A stretch of DNA of 64,000 nucleotides, from assembly GCF_001434145.1 (NCBI RefSeq), contig NZ_AZED01000003.1:62001-126000 (forward strand), given 5' to 3'. A program made the translations under genes and the position numbers. This DNA is from Lentilactobacillus otakiensis DSM 19908 = JCM 15040 (lineage in GTDB: Bacteria; Bacillota; Bacilli; Lactobacillales; Lactobacillaceae). The notes beneath the pieces were generated by a model. It was given only the letters and a program-made list of their open reading frames with translations. It searched no databases and was not told the origin of the DNA. This document shows positions 11,887-19,904 of the stretch, in pieces. The stretch's first letter is position 1. Every line of letters begins with the position of its first letter.

Positions 11887-12084
11887 TCCACGTGATTTGC
11901 TGTATCATTATAAGATGTCAGTCATTTTAGGCACCTTGCTTACTTTTTGTGGGAGACCAATTCTACAAGAACCCGATGTTTCAATTTATGCTATAACTGA
12001 ATGGTTTTACGCACACTATCTCGCGAGGGTGAATTTAATGTGTATATGTACCGAATGAAAACACTCTGAGGGGAGGTGATTTGT

Positions 12085-12330
12085 TTGGAGAGTAACAGTC
12101 AAAGTCATTCAAGTGGTCATGCCGCATTTTTATCTATTGGATGGGTATCAGCAGTTATTAGTTTATTTGTTCCATTTATCGGCATCTTAGCAATTATTTT
12201 TGGTATCTTAGATATTGTTAAAAGTAAATCAAAGACTGCTGGAATTGTACTACTAGTATTTGCCATTATTTTCTTATACCTTGGTTTAACGGGGTTCGGA
12301 TATGGTTTTACATCATCATATGGTTCATAG
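12085..12330 (+). CDS. Small two-helix membrane protein
   Basis: An 81-residue protein with a polar N-terminus (ESNSQSHSSGH) and two hydrophobic helices: about 13-38 (containing PFIGILAIIFGILDI) and 44-68 (containing GIVLLVFAIIFLYLG). The short KSKSK loop between them suggests a simple hairpin in the membrane. The pattern resembles DUF4190-type proteins. TTG 12085 is preferred because GGGAGG (12071-12076) lies 8 bp upstream; the in-frame GTG at 12076 overlaps that site. Its position among defence genes raises the possibility of an accessory role, but no function can be assigned. Confidence 0.65.
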   Translation: MESNSQSHSSGHAAFLSIGWVSAVISLFVPFIGILAIIFGILDIVKSKSKTAGIVLLVFAIIFLYLGLTGFGYGFTSSYGS

Positions 12331-12360
12331 TTTCACGATTCAACTATAATTATTTTCCTT

Positions 12361-12403
12361 TTCCCCGCCGGTGCCAAAGACAGGTTCAACTCCTGCCGGG
12401 GAA
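12361..12403 (+). other. tRNA acceptor/T-arm-like hairpin
   Basis: TTCCCCG (12361-12367) pairs exactly with CGGGGAA (12397-12403). Directly inside the right arm lies CAGG-TTCAACT-CCTG (12381-12395), whose 7-nt loop fits the tRNA T-loop consensus TTCRANY. The layout (7-bp acceptor-like stem next to a 5-position T-stem with one A-C mismatch) matches tRNA geometry, but 12 nt replace the D and anticodon arms and no CCA follows. It may be a tRNA relic, an attachment-site scar or just a transcription terminator. Confidence 0.4.
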
Positions 12404-12431
12404 TTATTCATATTTTATTGGAGGGTATATC

Positions 12432-12857
12432 ATGAAAACTAGTAGTATTAAGAAAACCGGAATTGCATTAATTGTTGGATTATCGTTGGGAATTGGGGGG
12501 ATAACAGTTCCTAGTATAGTTACTAATACACCTAATACCATTGTCGCAAGTGCTTCATCTTCAAAAAGGGCTGCATTGTCTAGTGCGTATTTTTATGCTC
12601 GATCTGAACATATGTCCAAGCGGGCAATTTATCACCAATTAATTTCAAAATATGGTGATGGATTTTCAAAACACGCAGCGAGCTATGCTGTTCGTCACCT
12701 TCATGGAATTAGTTGGAATCGTAACGCTTTAAAATCTGCCCATTTTTACCGTCATAGCGAACATATGTCCAATAGGGCAATTTATGATCAACTCATATCA
12801 TCATATGGAGACATGTTTACTCGATCCCAAGCCCGATATGCAGTTCGCCATCTATAA
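12432..12857 (+). CDS. Secreted protein with two Ltp-type repeats (superinfection-exclusion-like)
   Basis: A 141-residue protein with a signal peptide (basic MKTSSIKK, then a hydrophobic stretch, cleavage near VASA, residue 38) and two tandem repeats of about 45 residues (about 46-92 and 97-141). The second reads NALKSAHFYRHSEHMS, then NRAIYDQLISSYGD, then QARYAVRHL. This is the pattern of the host-cell-surface Ltp repeat (Lipoprotein_Ltp) known from the TP-J34 phage lipoprotein that blocks phage DNA injection. Unlike Ltp there is no lipobox cysteine, so the product should be secreted or loosely wall-attached. ATG 12432 follows GGAGG. Anti-phage function is inferred from the fold and the neighbours. 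Confidence 0.75.
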   Translation: MKTSSIKKTGIALIVGLSLGIGGITVPSIVTNTPNTIVASASSSKRAALSSAYFYARSEHMSKRAIYHQLISKYGDGFSKHAASYAVRHLHGISWNRNALKSAHFYRHSEHMSNRAIYDQLISSYGDMFTRSQARYAVRHL

Positions 12858-13182
12858 AAATATAGCTAAGCTGTTTATCACTTGTTTTGAACTCGTATTT
12901 ATTCGTTAGATTCTTGGAGTAATAGTTTTCATTGGATTTATGGTATGTCCAAATGAAATTTATCCATTGCTTATTTTGTACTAAATATAACTGGAAGTAT
13001 GAAGAATCATCAGATTTTCGAAACTTTGCATCTTTTTGAGAATTCAAATTTGAGCTATTTATTTTTCGAGATTCTCGATGATTCTGATCTGGTATAATGT
13101 AAGCGTATTTAAAGGCAAAGTGTTTGATGTGGGAGTTATGATGATCCCATATTAAAGCTACTTTGAAATGGAGGTTTACAAT
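12858..13182 (+). other. Intergenic region with promoter for the MazG-like gene
   Basis: 325 bp. No gene is supported; a 76-codon minus-strand frame has no ribosome binding site or recognisable content. The right half carries an extended -10 promoter and a cre-like element. Confidence 0.5.
13090..13111 (+). promoter_or_regulatory. Extended -10 promoter with cre-like element
   Basis: TGGTATAAT (13090-13098) is an extended -10 element (TGnTATAAT). Overlapping it, TGTAAGCGTATTTA (13098-13111) fits the CcpA cre consensus at every fixed position except the last C. It lies 72-93 bp upstream of the MazG-like start. Confidence 0.45.
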
Positions 13183-13494
13183 ATGGAATACAATCAGCTG
13201 ATCAAAGAACTAACTGACTTCCGTAATAGTCGTGGCTGGAACCAATATCACACACTACCAGCCTTAGCGCGAGCTGTGGGTATTGAATCGGGAGAGTTAA
13301 ATGAATTGTTTCTATGGGACATGGAAAACGACCAGAAGTTTTCCGAAAAACAAAAACATGACATGGAGCTTGAACTTGCTGATATATTGACGTACTGCTA
13401 TTATATGTGTGACAAATTGGGTGTTCAGCCTAATGACATTGTTCAAGAAAAATTAGACATAAACAAAAACCGACATTGGAAATTTGATGAATAA
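13183..13494 (+). CDS. MazG-like nucleotide pyrophosphohydrolase
   Basis: A 103-residue all-helical protein. Motifs such as LPALARAVGIESGELNELF and MELELADILTYCYYMCDKLG match the MazG-like fold, with the acidic ExxE...ExxD residues that bind Mg2+ (E in GELNE, ELELAD). Such enzymes hydrolyse nucleoside triphosphates to monophosphates. ATG 13183 is used because GGAGG (13170-13174) is 8 bp upstream. The GIY-YIG/DUF2075 gene follows after 18 bp, and the two look co-transcribed. A role in nucleotide control during phage attack is a guess from context. Confidence 0.82.
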   Translation: MEYNQLIKELTDFRNSRGWNQYHTLPALARAVGIESGELNELFLWDMENDQKFSEKQKHDMELELADILTYCYYMCDKLGVQPNDIVQEKLDINKNRHWKFDE

Positions 13495-13512
13495 GTTTGA
13501 AAGGCGTCTGCC

Positions 13513-15263
13513 ATGAGTGATATTGGGTATCCAGTAATTGAACAAATTAAATATGATCCGCAGGCTACTGGTGAGCTTGAAGATGCTATAAATGGCGATA
13601 AGCTTAAACATAAGTTGCTAATGGACTACCCAACGGTGTACGTCATCTATTCACCAATCAAGTCCGGCGGCTATAAAGTTTATGTGGGAGAAACGAATGA
13701 CATTGAACGCCGAACAGAGCAGCATTTGAACGAGGATCCCAAAGTTAGGGATGATTGGCGTGAGCTTTCGAAATCAAAGGATGCCCAGATGTTTGTGATT
13801 GGCCATGACCATTTCAATAAATCGTTGACGCTTGATATCGAAAACCAAATGATGCTTTTTATGCTTGGTGTTCCCAGTGTGAAAAGGCTGAACAATCGCC
13901 GTGAAAATGAGCAAAATGAATACTATACTTCAAACGAAAAAGATAAAATTTTTTCCAGAATTTGGCGTAAACTTCGTGGATTTGATAAGGACTTATTCCC
14001 CGTTGAAAGTATAATTCGCGACTCTGCGATTTTTAAAGCGTCACCATTCCATAACTTAACAACCGAACAGAAGAATGCCAAGGATATTATTATTGATCGG
14101 GTAATTGATGCATTGCTTTCAAAGAAAAAGGGTCAACTGATTTTGGTTGAAGGGGAAGCCGGTTCTGGGAAAACGGTTCTTTTGAGTACGATCTTTTATC
14201 TAATCAGTACATTGAAGGATGATGGGAGTCCACTTCGCCAAGGCTTTGACAACTTGAAAAATTATGTTTTGGTTAACCATGATGAGCAGCTGAAGGTATA
14301 CGAGGACATCATTGATAAACTGAATTTGAACTATAAAAATGATGATGTTGTTAGTAAGCCGACTCATTTTATTAACTCGCATGATGAAAGTGATCCTGCT
14401 GATGTTGTATTAGTTGATGAAGCTCACTTGCTGTGGACTCAAGGTAAGCAAGCATATCGAGGCGAGAATCAGCTTGATGACATTTTGAAGCGTGCTAGGA
14501 TTACTGTCGCAATTTTTGACCGTAACCAGATTTTGAAGACTGAGGAATATTTGGAGCCTCAGCAAATTCAAAATATGGAAGAAAAAGCCATGGAGCAGAA
14601 TAATCTGATTATGTTGAGTAATCAGCTGCGTATTGATGCCAACAAGGAAACAATTCAATGGATTAGAGACATTACCGATAAAAAAATAATCAAAAAAATC
14701 CCCAAAGACAGTAAATATGACTTGAGGATATTTGACGATGCTAAAAATTGTATGAAGCAATACGAGAGAAGGCTTTAGGTGATCAAAAAGCGGGACTTTC
14801 TAGAATACTTGCTACTTTTGATTGGAAATATAACAGCAAGAGAAAACCTGATCATGGCGATTATTGGATGGTGACCGCTGGAGATTTGACATTACCGTGG
14901 AATCTGCAGCTTAAGCCCAAAGGTGACCGTACATTAAAAAAGCTGGCTTGGGCTGAGCAAGAACAAACTATTGATGAAGTTGGCTCGACATATACTATTC
15001 AGGGTTTTGATTTGAATTATTGTGGCGTCATTATTGGCCCATCTGTTAAGTATCGAAATGGCCACGTTATTTTTGATCCGGATGCAAGTGAAAATACTAA
15101 TGCTATTCGAAATCGAACACTACAAGATGGACAGAAGCGGAAAGTCGCCAGTCAGCTGCTTCCTAATGAGTTGAATGTTTTGCTTACTCGTGGAGTTAAT
15201 GGGCTTTATATTTATGCTGTGGATGATGAGTTGAGGAATGTATTGTTAAGATCGGTTAATTGA
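13513..15263 (+). pseudogene. GIY-YIG/DUF2075 ATPase, frameshifted near 14,748
   Basis: Two consecutive frames together make one protein of about 580 residues. The first (13513-14778) has a GIY-YIG-like N-terminus (VYVIYSPIKSGGYKVYVGET) and a DUF2075 superfamily 1-type ATPase core: Walker A EGEAGSGKTVLL (near 214) and Walker B VVLVDEAHLLW. The second (14748-15263) holds the C-terminal part with YTIQGFDLNYCGVIIGP and NELNVLLTRGVNGLYIYA, typical of DUF2075 ends. Adding one T at 14748-14749 would give KNLYEAIREKALGDQKAGL and join the frames, so a single-base deletion (or a sequencing error) split the gene. It is linked to the MazG-like gene. Confidence 0.8.
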
Positions 15264-15351
15264 TTTTACAGCGTTGCTCTGATGCAGATATGACAAATAA
15301 CTTTCTATAAGTGGTGAATCAACGGGTTAAGCCATAAATAATTTTTTAATC

Positions 15352-15392
15352 ATAGTAGTGCACTGGAATTCATTCTTCTAGTGGACTACTAT
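15352..15392. terminator. Hairpin terminator after the DUF2075 gene
   Basis: ATAGTAGT-G-CACT pairs with AGTG-G-ACTACTAT (12 pairs around one G-G mismatch) with a 15-nt loop. The T-run after the hairpin is weak, while a T-rich tract lies before it, so the direction of termination is uncertain. Confidence 0.5.
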
Positions 15393-15551
15393 TTGGTTTG
15401 ATCATAGAAATAATTAATGACACCTATTAACAAAATTAATGATAAGCGTAAAATATGCAATGAATTTCATGAATTTTATGATCAAATTGCACACAATATT
15501 TGAATATTTATATAAATGTTCAAGACCATATATACACTGATAAATCAACGT

Positions 15552-15565
15552 TGTAATCGCTTACA
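15552..15565 (+). promoter_or_regulatory. CcpA catabolite-response element (cre)
   Basis: TGTAATCGCTTACA matches the cre consensus WTGNAANCGNWNNCW at every defined position, including the flanking T at 15551. It lies about 97 bp upstream of the deacylase start, where CcpA would repress the deacylase/YfcC operon when a preferred sugar is present. Confidence 0.75.
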
Positions 15566-15661
15566 TCAGATGATAAAGTATTGTTGTACGGTGAATTACG
15601 CTGCTTCATAACCAGGAATGTGATTTAGTTCACAAAAATATGTTTAGGAGATGTTGTTAGT

Positions 15662-16810
15662 ATGGATAAGCAAAGACAAATTGATATTCTTTCGAATCTG
15701 ATTTCAATTCAGTCAGTGAATGATAATGAATCGATGGTGGCTGATTACATTTCTTCGTTGTTTGAGCCTTACAAAAATGAAGGTGTCAAGATTGAGCACG
15801 TTACCTATGCACCAAAACGGGATAGTTTGGTTGTAACCATTGGAGAGGGCAAAAGAACGCTTGGCTTCTCGGGACATGAAGATGTTGTTGATGCGGGCGA
15901 CTTGGAAGCTTGGAACAGTGATCCATTTACAGCAACTATCCGCGATGGAAAATTGTATGGACGTGGTGCAACTGATATGAAGAGCGGTTTGGCAGCTGTT
16001 ATTATTGCCATGTTGGACATGCTGGACACTGATTCCGTGCCTGGCAAGATTAAGCTACTGGCGACAGTCGGTGAAGAAACGGGTGAATACGGTGCAGCTC
16101 AGCTGACTAAAGAAGGCTATGTTGACGGTCTTAATGGATTAATGATTGCCGAACCAGGTAATACGATGAGTGAGGTTGGTTTTACCTCTAAAGGTGTTAT
16201 TGACTATATTGTAACTTCAATTGGAAAAGGGGCTCATAGTTCTCAACCAGAAAAAGGAATCAACGCGATTGACCATTTAATCGATTTTGCTAACGAAGTG
16301 AAACCATTGATGGCAAAGTTCGACAAAGTTGATCCAGTATTGGGAAAGCTAACGCATGTCCAAAGCTTGTTTAACGGTGGAGAGCAAATCAATAGCGTTC
16401 CAGCAAAGGCGGTTATGAAGGGAAATATTAGGACAATTCCTGAATATCCTAATCAAGTTGTTTTTGATGCCCTTAATAGTTTAGTAAAAAGACTAAATGA
16501 GAAACCTGGTTATGATTTATCTCTCGAATATAGTTTCCCAGAAGAAGCAATGCCTGGGGATGCTAATTCACCATTTATTAAGTTAATTAAAAAGGTTCAT
16601 GATGAAATGTTTGACAAGCCGCTGGTTGCCAATGGACAGACAGGAGCGAGTGATGGTTCTGAATTTTTGCATGCAAAAGGTGACTTTAGTATTGCATTGC
16701 TAGGCCCTGGTAATGATACTTCACATCAAAGCAATGAATATGTCGATGTGGATGTGTATCATAAATCTGTAGAATTTTATAAGCAGTTAGCCCAAGAATT
16801 CTTTAATTAG
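15662..16810 (+). CDS. M20 family deacylase/peptidase (ArgE/DapE type)
   Basis: A 382-residue metal-dependent amidohydrolase of the M20 family, which removes acyl or peptidyl groups from amino acids. Metal-binding signatures are GFSGHEDVVDAGD (H and D), GRGATDMKSG (D) and the catalytic VGEETGEYGA. The lid domain has GKGAHSSQPEKGINAI and a C-terminal histidine in DTSHQSNEY. The start ATG 15662 follows TAGGAGATG. The YfcC carrier follows with 16 bp between stop and start, so carrier and enzyme probably take up and hydrolyse the same compound. The substrate (N-acyl amino acid or dipeptide) cannot be told. A cre site upstream implies catabolite repression. Confidence 0.88.
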   Translation: MDKQRQIDILSNLISIQSVNDNESMVADYISSLFEPYKNEGVKIEHVTYAPKRDSLVVTIGEGKRTLGFSGHEDVVDAGDLEAWNSDPFTATIRDGKLYGRGATDMKSGLAAVIIAMLDMLDTDSVPGKIKLLATVGEETGEYGAAQLTKEGYVDGLNGLMIAEPGNTMSEVGFTSKGVIDYIVTSIGKGAHSSQPEKGINAIDHLIDFANEVKPLMAKFDKVDPVLGKLTHVQSLFNGGEQINSVPAKAVMKGNIRTIPEYPNQVVFDALNSLVKRLNEKPGYDLSLEYSFPEEAMPGDANSPFIKLIKKVHDEMFDKPLVANGQTGASDGSEFLHAKGDFSIALLGPGNDTSHQSNEYVDVDVYHKSVEFYKQLAQEFFN

Positions 16811-16826
16811 TTTGGAGGGGAAATCA

Positions 16827-18344
16827 ATGAATAATCCGGAACCAATTAAGAAGCATCGTTTTAAGATGCCTTCGGCGTTTACAATTCTTTTTGGAATTAT
16901 TATTTTTATTGCCGTTATGACATGGGTCATTCCTGCAGGAACATATAATACAACGGCGGATGGCACGTTGATTAGTGGGACTTATCATACGGTTGCTAGC
17001 CACACTCAAGGCCTTTGGGACGTCCTGATGGCTCCAATTATTGGGATGATTGGAAACAAAGCCACCACTGGCGCAATTGAAATATCGATTTTTATTCTGG
17101 TAATCGGTGGGTTCCTAGGTGTTGTCAATAAAACAGGAGCATTGGATGATGGTATTCGTGCCATTGTTCATCGTTATACCGGTCATGAAAAACGGTTAAT
17201 TATTATCTTGATGATTTTATTTTCTGCTGGTGGATCCACATATGGTATGGGCGAAGAAACAATGGCATTTTTTCCTTTGCTCATTCCGATTATGATGGGT
17301 GTTGGGTATGACTCATTAGTTGCTGTAGGAATTATTTTGTTGAGCACTCGTGTGGGTGATCTAGCATCAACCGTTAACCCGTTTGCAACTGGTGTTGCGT
17401 CAGGAATTATCAAAATTTCACCAGGTGTCGGCCTTTTTTCACGAGTTATTTTGTTAGTTATCGTAACTGCCATGGCTATCTGGTTTGTCATCCATTATGC
17501 AGAAAAAGTTAAGAAGGATCCAACCAAGTCACTTGTTTACAACCAGCGACAGGAGGATATGAAACGATTCTCTGTTGAGGATCGGACTAGTGCTGCACAG
17601 CCATTGAGCAAATCTCAAAAACATGTCTTATGGTTATTTTGTCTAACTTTCGTGATCATGATCGTTGGGCTAATTCCTTGGACAAGCATTAACAAGAGTT
17701 GGACATTTTTTAATACTTTCAATGGCTGGATAACCAGCAATGCATTTTTAGGAACTGTGCTTGGTAAAGATATTGTTCCATTAGGAAATTGGTATTTCAA
17801 CGAAATTACCTTGCTATTTTTGCTGATGTCAATTGTAATCATGTTTGTAAGCCACATGAAAGAGGCTGATTTCATTAGTGCGTTTATGAATGGGATGGCT
17901 GAGTTGCTTAATGTTGCAATTATTGTTGCTGTTGCCCGTGGAATTCAGGCTATTATGAACAGCGGAATGATTACAGGAACGATTCTTCATTGGGGTGAAA
18001 GTGGACTGAGCGGATTACCAAAACCAGTTTTTGCAATCTTAGCATTTGCCTTTTTCTGTGTTCTCTCCTTACTTATTCCATCTAGTTCTGGATTAGCAGC
18101 TGCCACAATGGGGATTATGGGATCCTTAGCAGCCTTTTCTCACGTTGATGGAAGTGTGATGGTATCGGCTTTCCAAGCTGCCTCAGGTCTAATCACAGCG
18201 ATTACTCCAACCTCTGCAATTCTAATGGGCGCACTTGCGCTTTCGCATGTTAGCTTGGCGGTTTGGTGGAAATGGACATCGAAACTGATTATTTCATTGT
18301 TTGCAGTTACCTGTGGTTTCTTGGCAATTGTTGCTGTTATGTAG
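16827..18344 (+). CDS. YfcC family carrier
   Basis: A 505-residue membrane protein with 12 or more hydrophobic segments, of the YfcC/DcuC-like ion-transporter superfamily. The N-terminus KKHRFKMPSAFTILFGI leading into AVMTWVIPAGTYN is a family signature, as is LIPSSSGLAAATMGIMG near 410-430. Members transport amino acids, peptides or carboxylates. ATG 16827 is preferred because TTTGGAGGGG lies just upstream; the in-frame TTG at 16812 sits inside that site. It forms an operon with the M20 deacylase. A paralogue lies at 39444. Confidence 0.88.
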   Translation: MNNPEPIKKHRFKMPSAFTILFGIIIFIAVMTWVIPAGTYNTTADGTLISGTYHTVASHTQGLWDVLMAPIIGMIGNKATTGAIEISIFILVIGGFLGVVNKTGALDDGIRAIVHRYTGHEKRLIIILMILFSAGGSTYGMGEETMAFFPLLIPIMMGVGYDSLVAVGIILLSTRVGDLASTVNPFATGVASGIIKISPGVGLFSRVILLVIVTAMAIWFVIHYAEKVKKDPTKSLVYNQRQEDMKRFSVEDRTSAAQPLSKSQKHVLWLFCLTFVIMIVGLIPWTSINKSWTFFNTFNGWITSNAFLGTVLGKDIVPLGNWYFNEITLLFLLMSIVIMFVSHMKEADFISAFMNGMAELLNVAIIVAVARGIQAIMNSGMITGTILHWGESGLSGLPKPVFAILAFAFFCVLSLLIPSSSGLAAATMGIMGSLAAFSHVDGSVMVSAFQAASGLITAITPTSAILMGALALSHVSLAVWWKWTSKLIISLFAVTCGFLAIVAVM

Positions 18345-18382
18345 GATGTTTGATTCAAAAGGTACACAAATTGTTGTAGAAA

Positions 18383-18435
18383 AACATAATCTCCGTGAGT
18401 TAATGCCGATGGCATGAATTCACGGAGATTATGTT
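18383..18435. terminator. Bidirectional terminator between yfcC-like and dehydrogenase genes
   Basis: AACATAATCTCCGTGA pairs perfectly (16 bp) with TCACGGAGATTATGTT. It sits between converging genes and is flanked by A-rich and T-rich tracts, as expected for termination from both sides. Confidence 0.85.
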
Positions 18436-18452
18436 AATTCTACGATTATTTT

Positions 18453-19469
18453 TTACTCATTCACATCAATAACTACCTTAACCATAGTTTTGTCTGTATT
18501 AGCTCGATCAAATGCTTCTCGACTTTGTTCGAGTGGATAATGAACCGAAACAATTTCAGGAAATGGATTGTCCGTATGTTTGATGTTACTGATTGCTTCT
18601 TTGATATCGATAGGGGTGTAAATAGCCGACCCGATTAAACTAATTTCGTTCATTGCTAAGAATTGCGGTTTGAAGGTTACGGGTTGATCCCCGAGAGCAA
18701 CAACGATAAATTTTGCGCCAAATTTGCCAAAAGTAATAACGTCGTTGATAAATGTGGGAATGCCGACACAATCAATATAGACATCAACACCAACACGCTG
18801 ATCGCCCATGAGACCTTTTCCAGAACCAAACAATGAGATTAAATTGTCATGAAGATTTGTATCGGAGGAATTAATAGTTTTAGCTCCTAGGTTAGCTGCA
18901 AATTGAAGCCTTTTATCATCGATATCAACTACAACTACATCTGTGATGCCTTGCATTAATAATCCAGATGCAGCAGCAAGACCCACAGGCCCAGCACCAA
19001 AAATGCAGTAACTCATGGTTTTATCCGGATGTGCCAAGTTTTTGCCGTGGATTCCGACAGAATAGGGTTCAATGACAACCGCTCGATCAAAAGGTAGATC
19101 TTTTGGAAGTTCAAACACATTTTTATTTATTGTAGCATTTTCAATTAAATTATATTGGGAAAGACCACCTGCCATTGCCAACATTCCGGGATTCTTTTTG
19201 GCAATACTTGGATTTATGAAGACATGATCGTCAGGTTTAATATTTATAACGTTTTTTCCGACTGTTGTTACGATTCCTACAAATTCATGACCAATTGCTG
19301 CACCTGGATATACACCAATTTCATCGCCACCCAAATTATAAGCATGCAAATCTGAGCCACAAATGCCGTTACGCATAACTTTCACAACAATATCATTATC
19401 TGTTGGCTCTGGCATAGGTAGTTCTTCAACTTCAATATCATGAATACCTTTGTAAATGACACCCTTCAC
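18453..19469 (-). CDS. Zinc-type alcohol/polyol dehydrogenase (MDR family)
   Basis: A 338-residue medium-chain dehydrogenase. The catalytic zinc ligands fit RNGICGSDLHAYN and AAIGHEFVGIV; the Rossmann motif is FGAGPVGLAAASGLL with DIDDKRL binding NAD(P). The usual four-cysteine structural-zinc lobe is missing, its place taken by NPSIAKKNPGMLAMAGG. GTG 19469 is chosen because GAAGGAG lies 8 bp upstream on the coding strand; the longer frame from 19511 has no such site. Threonine/sorbitol/butanediol dehydrogenase-like; the substrate is not deducible. The gene is divergent from the T-box/leuB unit. Confidence 0.82.
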   Translation of the reverse strand: MKGVIYKGIHDIEVEELPMPEPTDNDIVVKVMRNGICGSDLHAYNLGGDEIGVYPGAAIGHEFVGIVTTVGKNVINIKPDDHVFINPSIAKKNPGMLAMAGGLSQYNLIENATINKNVFELPKDLPFDRAVVIEPYSVGIHGKNLAHPDKTMSYCIFGAGPVGLAAASGLLMQGITDVVVVDIDDKRLQFAANLGAKTINSSDTNLHDNLISLFGSGKGLMGDQRVGVDVYIDCVGIPTFINDVITFGKFGAKFIVVALGDQPVTFKPQFLAMNEISLIGSAIYTPIDIKEAISNIKHTDNPFPEIVSVHYPLEQSREAFDRANTDKTMVKVVIDVNE

Positions 19470-19639
19470 ATTGATCACTCCTTCACATATTATAAACTCA
19501 TTATAGACCATTTATTTACAGTGGTGGTGGCATCTGAACGATAAATGGCCGAACATTAAAATAATTCTCATTCAAGTATTGACATTCTCATAATTAAGCT
19601 TGTATACTAGCTTCAATCATTTTTACATAACAATCAATG

Positions 19640-19886
19640 AATTGATGGAGTATTTGTCAGCGAAATTTTAAGAGAGCATCCATGATGGGACGATGCATTT
19701 TCCTGATCAGAAAAAGATTAATTTGGATAAGCTTTTTTCGAGAAGCTTAGGTTTGACATCCGTTAGTAATGTCTGAGTATAGTATTTTTGTACTCAATAA
19801 GTTGGCTCATGTGAATGCGTCAAAAATCAAGGTGGTAACACGCGTAGGCGTCCTTTCAGTATTTATGAAAGGACGCCTTTTTTATA
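19640..19886 (+). promoter_or_regulatory. T-box riboswitch leader of the leuB-like operon
   Basis: The leader has AAGAGAGC plus a GCATC...GATGC distal hairpin (about 19670-19696), typical of stem I. It has the T-box sequence AAGGTGGTAACACGCG (19829-19844), an antiterminator helix (GCGT 19817-19820 with ACGC 19840-19843) and a competing terminator (19846-19884). Uncharged tRNA binding would favour antitermination. The specifier is probably in AAAGATTAATTTGG (near 19713-19726); TTA (Leu) or ATT (Ile) are both possible readings, and I cannot decide without folding. Confidence 0.85.
19846..19884 (+). terminator. Regulated terminator of the T-box
   Basis: AGGCGTCCTTTC pairs with GAAAGGACGCCT (12 bp) followed by six or more T residues. 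It overlaps the right arm of the antiterminator region, as in other T-box leaders. Confidence 0.9.
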
Positions 19887-19904
19887 TTGTGAGGAGGTAC
19901 AAAA

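Larger units (their letters stand above)
11757..12084. other. Intergenic region after mcrC
   Basis: 328 bp. It contains a terminator-like hairpin (11824-11857) and a perfect 16-bp palindrome (11871-11886). A 63-codon open frame at 11867-12058 lacks a ribosome binding site and any recognisable feature, so I do not call it a gene. Confidence 0.5.
15264..15661 (+). other. Intergenic region with hairpin, cre site and promoter
   Basis: 398 bp, AT-rich. It holds a long hairpin (15352-15392) and a CcpA site (15552-15565) upstream of the M20 deacylase gene. TTGCAC (15486-15491) with TATATA/TATAAA about 16-18 bp downstream is a possible promoter. No coding sequence is supported. Confidence 0.5.

Noticed and set aside
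11867-12058. 63-codon open frame after mcrC
   Set aside because: No ribosome binding site and no recognisable pattern; it overlaps a palindrome and looks like chance.
12817-13047. 76-codon minus-strand frame between the Ltp-like and MazG-like genes
   Set aside because: It lacks a ribosome binding site and overlaps the end of the Ltp-like gene.
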